Assembly (NCBI RefSeq): GCF_009870125.1
Contig: NC_046681.1
Coordinates: forward strand, 23,759,001 to 23,823,000
Reading direction: 5' to 3'
Length of the DNA stretch: 64,000 bases
From: Drosophila pseudoobscura
Lineage: Eukaryota; Arthropoda; Insecta; Diptera; Drosophilidae
The position numbers were made by a program, and so were the translations under genes. Shown here one piece after another: positions 60,215-64,000 of this stretch. The notes under the pieces are model-generated. The model saw only the letters and a list, made by a program, of their open reading frames with translations. It did no database searches and was not told the DNA's origin. Positions within the stretch are counted from its first letter, which is position 1. The number at the start of each line of letters is the position of its first letter.

Positions 60215-63059
60215 TTGAGTGCATAGGCATTTTACAACACCTTAAACCCCCCTTTTATTATCTTAATTTGCACTTCACGAACATACCCTTGAGCATCAAT
60301 CGACTGCTTCCTATGGTACGCGATGGGAGAAAGTTTGGAGCTTGGACTCAGGAAATGGTTTCTGCAAATCATAAGATCCTTATAGAAATCTCTGGAATAT
60401 ATCTTCCAAAACTGCAGGTAAGTGCATCCAAAGAATCGGTTACCCAAAACCCCAACAATCGTATCCTATGGTTTCTTTTCTTTATGCCGTTTCCATGCAT
60501 TTCTGTTTGGCCCTTTTGCATTCTGTGTGCACGACGGTATCAGTGTAGTAATCAGAAATTTTAATCAAGAGTAGAGATGCCCTCTCGTCATGTTGCTGCT
60601 GTTGCTACTGTTTGCCTCCTGATGCCGCCTTAACGCTTCACTTAGCTCCAGCGCCGAGGTAAACATTGCAATTATGTCGAGCACAAGAGCAGCGGCAGGA
60701 GCAACAGCACGGCGGACCAGGTGAACTATGATTAAAAAAGAAAAGGGAATGAATGGGATATGAAGCCAAAGCAAGAAAGCAAGAGGCGGCAGAGGGAGAG
60801 GTAGAGCGAGAGAGAGGCGGCTACAATTTCTACAAATCAAGTGTTCAGTTTATGAGACAGAGCCCTGCCCTGGAGAGGGAGTTGCCAAGCGTTGAAGGCG
60901 GTACAAAGTGTGGGAAACGGGTGGCATCTTGGGGCATATGTTGATGGCTTGGCAGCTTATGGAAAAGTGTTGATAAATGCTTGCAGAACCAGTGCATAAA
61001 CTGGTAGACAGGTGGGAAACAAATGATCCAGTTAGGCGAATGACTTTAGTTCGCCGTGCAAATATCCCCTAAACGAACGGACCATCCGCCAGAATTTACT
61101 CTGGACTTTATGGATTCATAAGATATGGTAGATGAAAAGTAAAAGAAGTAAAATATCAAAACAAACGCAAAATAAACCCAAAAAGCAAAAGTCACACAAA
61201 TGAAGTGAAAAATAAAAAGTAAAAACAAAAAATAAGAAAGAAAGTTGCCACGCGGAGGCGGATAGATAGTTGGATAAAACGTTGCCGAGGGTAAGGGGAA
61301 GGGGGAGGTGGTAGGGTCGGAGTACATGCAAAGCAGCCACGTGCAAAATGGCACACAGCTGCCAAGCGGAAGTGGCAGTTTCCGTTCCCCTCATCCCCCT
61401 CATCCGCCTTTCTGGTTCCTTGTTCGTTGTCCACGCCTCTCTGTCACTGTTTCCCCCCCCCTGCCGCATACCGAAATTTCCCATGTGGAGTGCCTTTTGC
61501 GGTTATGATGAATATGAATGCTATGTGATTGCATTAGCAACTTGAACTCCTCTTCCGCCACGCATATCCTCCTCCTCCTCCCCACTCTTGACGTTGCATA
61601 CAGTACATGACATGACAACACACTCATTTTCACATAATGGCCAGGCCAAGACCAAAAAGAACAGCACAGAGCTCCAGACCAGGCCAGGACAGGCCAGCCC
61701 CACTGTGCCATCAAGGGGAACCATGCAGTGGCCGCAGAAAATGGACTATGGAAGGCCGATGTGGGGCAGGCAAACGGAAGCTTTTTGAAAAATGTGTTTA
61801 GTGTGTGACAAAACAGGCACAAAGATAAGTTGGTGCCCAAGTCCAGAGGGATGCTCATTGGCGGAACCATTAGTTCATATGAACTGAGCCGATTTTATTC
61901 ACCCCAATAAAAGTGGATTTTTTCAATATTTAAAGAAAAAATTAAATTAATGATCGTGAATCTGGAAAGAACATTTATAAGCCCCAAAGTGATTCCTGCT
62001 CCTTGGAATTATTTGAAGGATTTGCAAACTAACTGGAGGAAAACGAAAGAAAGGTTTTCCTTGAAAATAACCAAAAGTTCGCGATATTTTTATTAAATTA
62101 AAGAAAACTCGGGGAACGTTTCTGAAAGATCTGATTGATTGGATTGAAGACCAGATCTTCTACGAGAGAGCTGCTATAAAGCCATGTCCTTGAACAAGTT
62201 TGGACCTATTTGACATGATAAAATCTAATATGAATAGAGATTCAAAACGAATAATGCCAGAAGAATTTGTAAATTGAGAGGAAACCAAACCAAGTATGCT
62301 TTCCAGATTTTTTGAACTGATTCTTAAATAAAAACCAGTCGAATCGTTTGCAAAAGCTATGATTTATTTGCTTACGGTATATATAGTTATATATATATAC
62401 TTAGACGCCGCTCGAATTAGCTCCCAATTTAATAAATAAATTGGTACCCAGGGAACACCACGGGGAGGCCATTGCAAAGCATTGCAATGGGGTCACTCTT
62501 GGGGACCTTCGAGTCGACTTGAGCTGCTTTTAAAAGCATTTGTAAGCTCCATTGTTCCCCAAACACGGCCAGTGCGAAGGCCGAACAAGAGACCAGAGAA
62601 GGAGAAAAGAAGGATGTCCAGTAACGATATCGACGACAAAAAACTGACAATGTCCCCGATTTGTAGCAGTGTTCTTAGAGTTAAATTAAGTGCAAATTTG
62701 CATATATCTCTCTTCAGATTTGTTGTGTATTTAATTTTAGATTGTTTTTGAAAACATTTGAACTTCTTTCCACACCACCTTATATTGAGGTAAAGTTCAG
62801 GGCGCGCTTTTTTTAATGTGGTATCCCCAAAAGGTAGGCCTATTCCACAAAACCACTGTCTCAAGAAAACTCGATACTATTTTACAGTATTGGGTATAAT
62901 TACGAAGTGCTGCATATGGGATAAATAGTAATACGAGTAATACGACAAAGGGCTATGCCATGAATCCTTATCTTCGATACTGCTTCGGAAACTACTCAAA
63001 GTGACCGGCATGATAATGGGTTATCGATCTTTAGCAACACTGCGCGTGCAGTCTCTCGA

Positions 63060-64000
63060 AACTCTCTCTCAAAACTCTCACGAAGCTCCATTTCGAAAGT
63101 CTGTCTTATCGAAAGTCCCTTTTTGCAAAACTTTTTGTTCTCGAAAGTCTCTGTTCTCAAAATTCTCTGTTCTCGAAAGTTTCTCTTCTCTCTCTGTTCT
63201 CAAAAGTCTGTAATCGAAAGTCCCTGTTCTCAAGTCTCTGTTCTCAAAAGACTCTGTTCTCAAAAGTCTCTGTTCTCAAAAGTCTCTGTTCTCAAAAGTC
63301 TCTGTTCTCAAAAGTCTCTGTTCTCAAGTCTCTGTTCTCAAAAGTCTCTGTTCTCAAAAGTCTCTGTTCTCAAAAGTCTCTGTTCTCAAAAGTCTCTGTT
63401 CTCAAAAGTCTCTGTTCTCAAAAGTCTCTGTTCTCAAAAGTCTCTGTTCTCAAAAGTCTCTGTTCTCGAAAGTCTCTCTAAGCGATAGTCCCTGTTCTCA
63501 AGTCTCTGTTCTCAAAAGTCTCTGTTCTCAAAAGTCTCTGTTCTCAAGTCTCTGTTCTCAAAAGTCTCTGTTCTCAAAAGTTTCTGTTCTCAAGTCTCTG
63601 TTCTCAAGTCTCTGTTCTCAAGTCTCTGTTCTCAAGTCTCTGTTCTCAAAATTCTCTGTTCTCAAAATTCTCTGTTCTCGAAAGTTTCTCTTCTCTCTCT
63701 GTTCTCAAAAGTCTGTAATCGAAAGTCCCTGTTCTCAAGTCTCTGTTCTCAAAAGACTCTGTTCTCAAAAGTCTCTGTTCTCAAAAGTCTCTGTTCTCGA
63801 AAGTCTCTGTTCTCGAAAGTCTCTCTAAGCGATAGTCCCTGTTCTCAAGTCTCTGTTCTCAAAAGTCTCTGTTCTCAAAAGTCTCTGTTCTCAAAAGTCT
63901 CTGTTCTCAAAAGTCTCTGTTCTCAAAAGTCTCTGTTCTCGAAAGTCTCTCTAAGCGATAGTCCCTGTTCTCAAGTCTCTGTTCTCAAAAGTCTTTGTTC
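63060..64000. repeat. 16-bp minisatellite (TCTCTGTTCTCAAAAG), runs off the window
   Basis: The unit TCTCTGTTCTCAAAAG alternates with a 12-bp short form (TCTCTGTTCTCA plus AG). Variant-rich blocks recur: TCTGTAATCGAAAGTCCC at about 63206 and 63711 (505 bp apart), and TCTAAGCGATAGTCCC at about 63478, 63825 and 63951. Because 16 is not a multiple of 3, all plus-strand frames stay open for long runs (KSLFSKVSVLKS), which is not evidence of coding. Confidence 0.95.

Larger units (their letters stand above)
55024..63059. other. non-coding, no gene seen
   Basis: Holds the 17-bp array, GA, CA and GAT runs (58312-58334), A-rich and T-rich tracts, and TA repeats at 62385-62398. Several short frames exist but all are either repeat-driven or featureless. 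Confidence 0.6.

Noticed and set aside
63123..63488. 121-codon frame with a 16-residue repeat
   Set aside because: A 16-bp unit without stops leaves all three frames open on that strand; this is a minisatellite.

Overview
This window looks like a stretch of a Drosophila-type fly genome. The only clear genes are two small-intron alpha-1,3-fucosyltransferase genes with 55-69 bp GT..AG introns. The rest is AT-rich non-coding DNA crowded with CA, GA/CT, CAG and GAC microsatellites and short palindromes of the TACCC..GGGTA kind common in Drosophila interspersed repeats. An obscura-group species would fit the density of simple repeats, but that is inference. I could not assign a species.

Layout. 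From 1 to about 39.9 kb I see no gene I would defend; this is probably intergenic or a long intron. It holds microsatellites, a 10-bp minisatellite (12.25-12.49 kb), a CAG-rich block (14.69-14.96 kb), copies of a dispersed repeat family (about 12.1, 19.3, 22.0 and 29.8 kb), one copy of a second repeat family (3.57-3.87 kb) and a complete foldback element of Tc1 origin (32760-34394) flanked by TA. Two orphan open frames (15.65-16.05 and 25.38-25.91 kb, both minus strand) are recorded with low confidence.

From 39.9 to 43.9 kb two complete four-exon genes lie in tandem on the minus strand. The upstream gene (42266-43896, 481 aa) keeps the standard GT10 acceptor/donor motifs. The downstream gene (39949-41471, 443 aa) is intact but has changed several of the most conserved residues. 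Both encode short cytoplasmic tails, one signal-anchor helix and a luminal catalytic domain, so both should be Golgi type II glycosyltransferases. The 794 bp between them contains a dead non-LTR retrotransposon end whose last ~100 bp has been triplicated. One exon shared by the two genes is almost identical while neighbouring sequence is diverged, which suggests gene conversion.

From 43.9 to 64 kb the DNA is again non-coding: an inverted second copy of the 3.57 kb repeat (44.5-44.8 kb), a further copy of the dispersed family (48.3-48.4 kb), several minisatellites with 12-, 17- and 20-bp units, an unusual set of ~115-bp modules (53.65-54.12 kb) and a 16-bp minisatellite with higher-order structure that runs off the right edge. 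The most interesting items are the Tc1 foldback element, the asymmetric fucosyltransferase pair with its conversion tract, and the modular repeats that do not match any element I can name.
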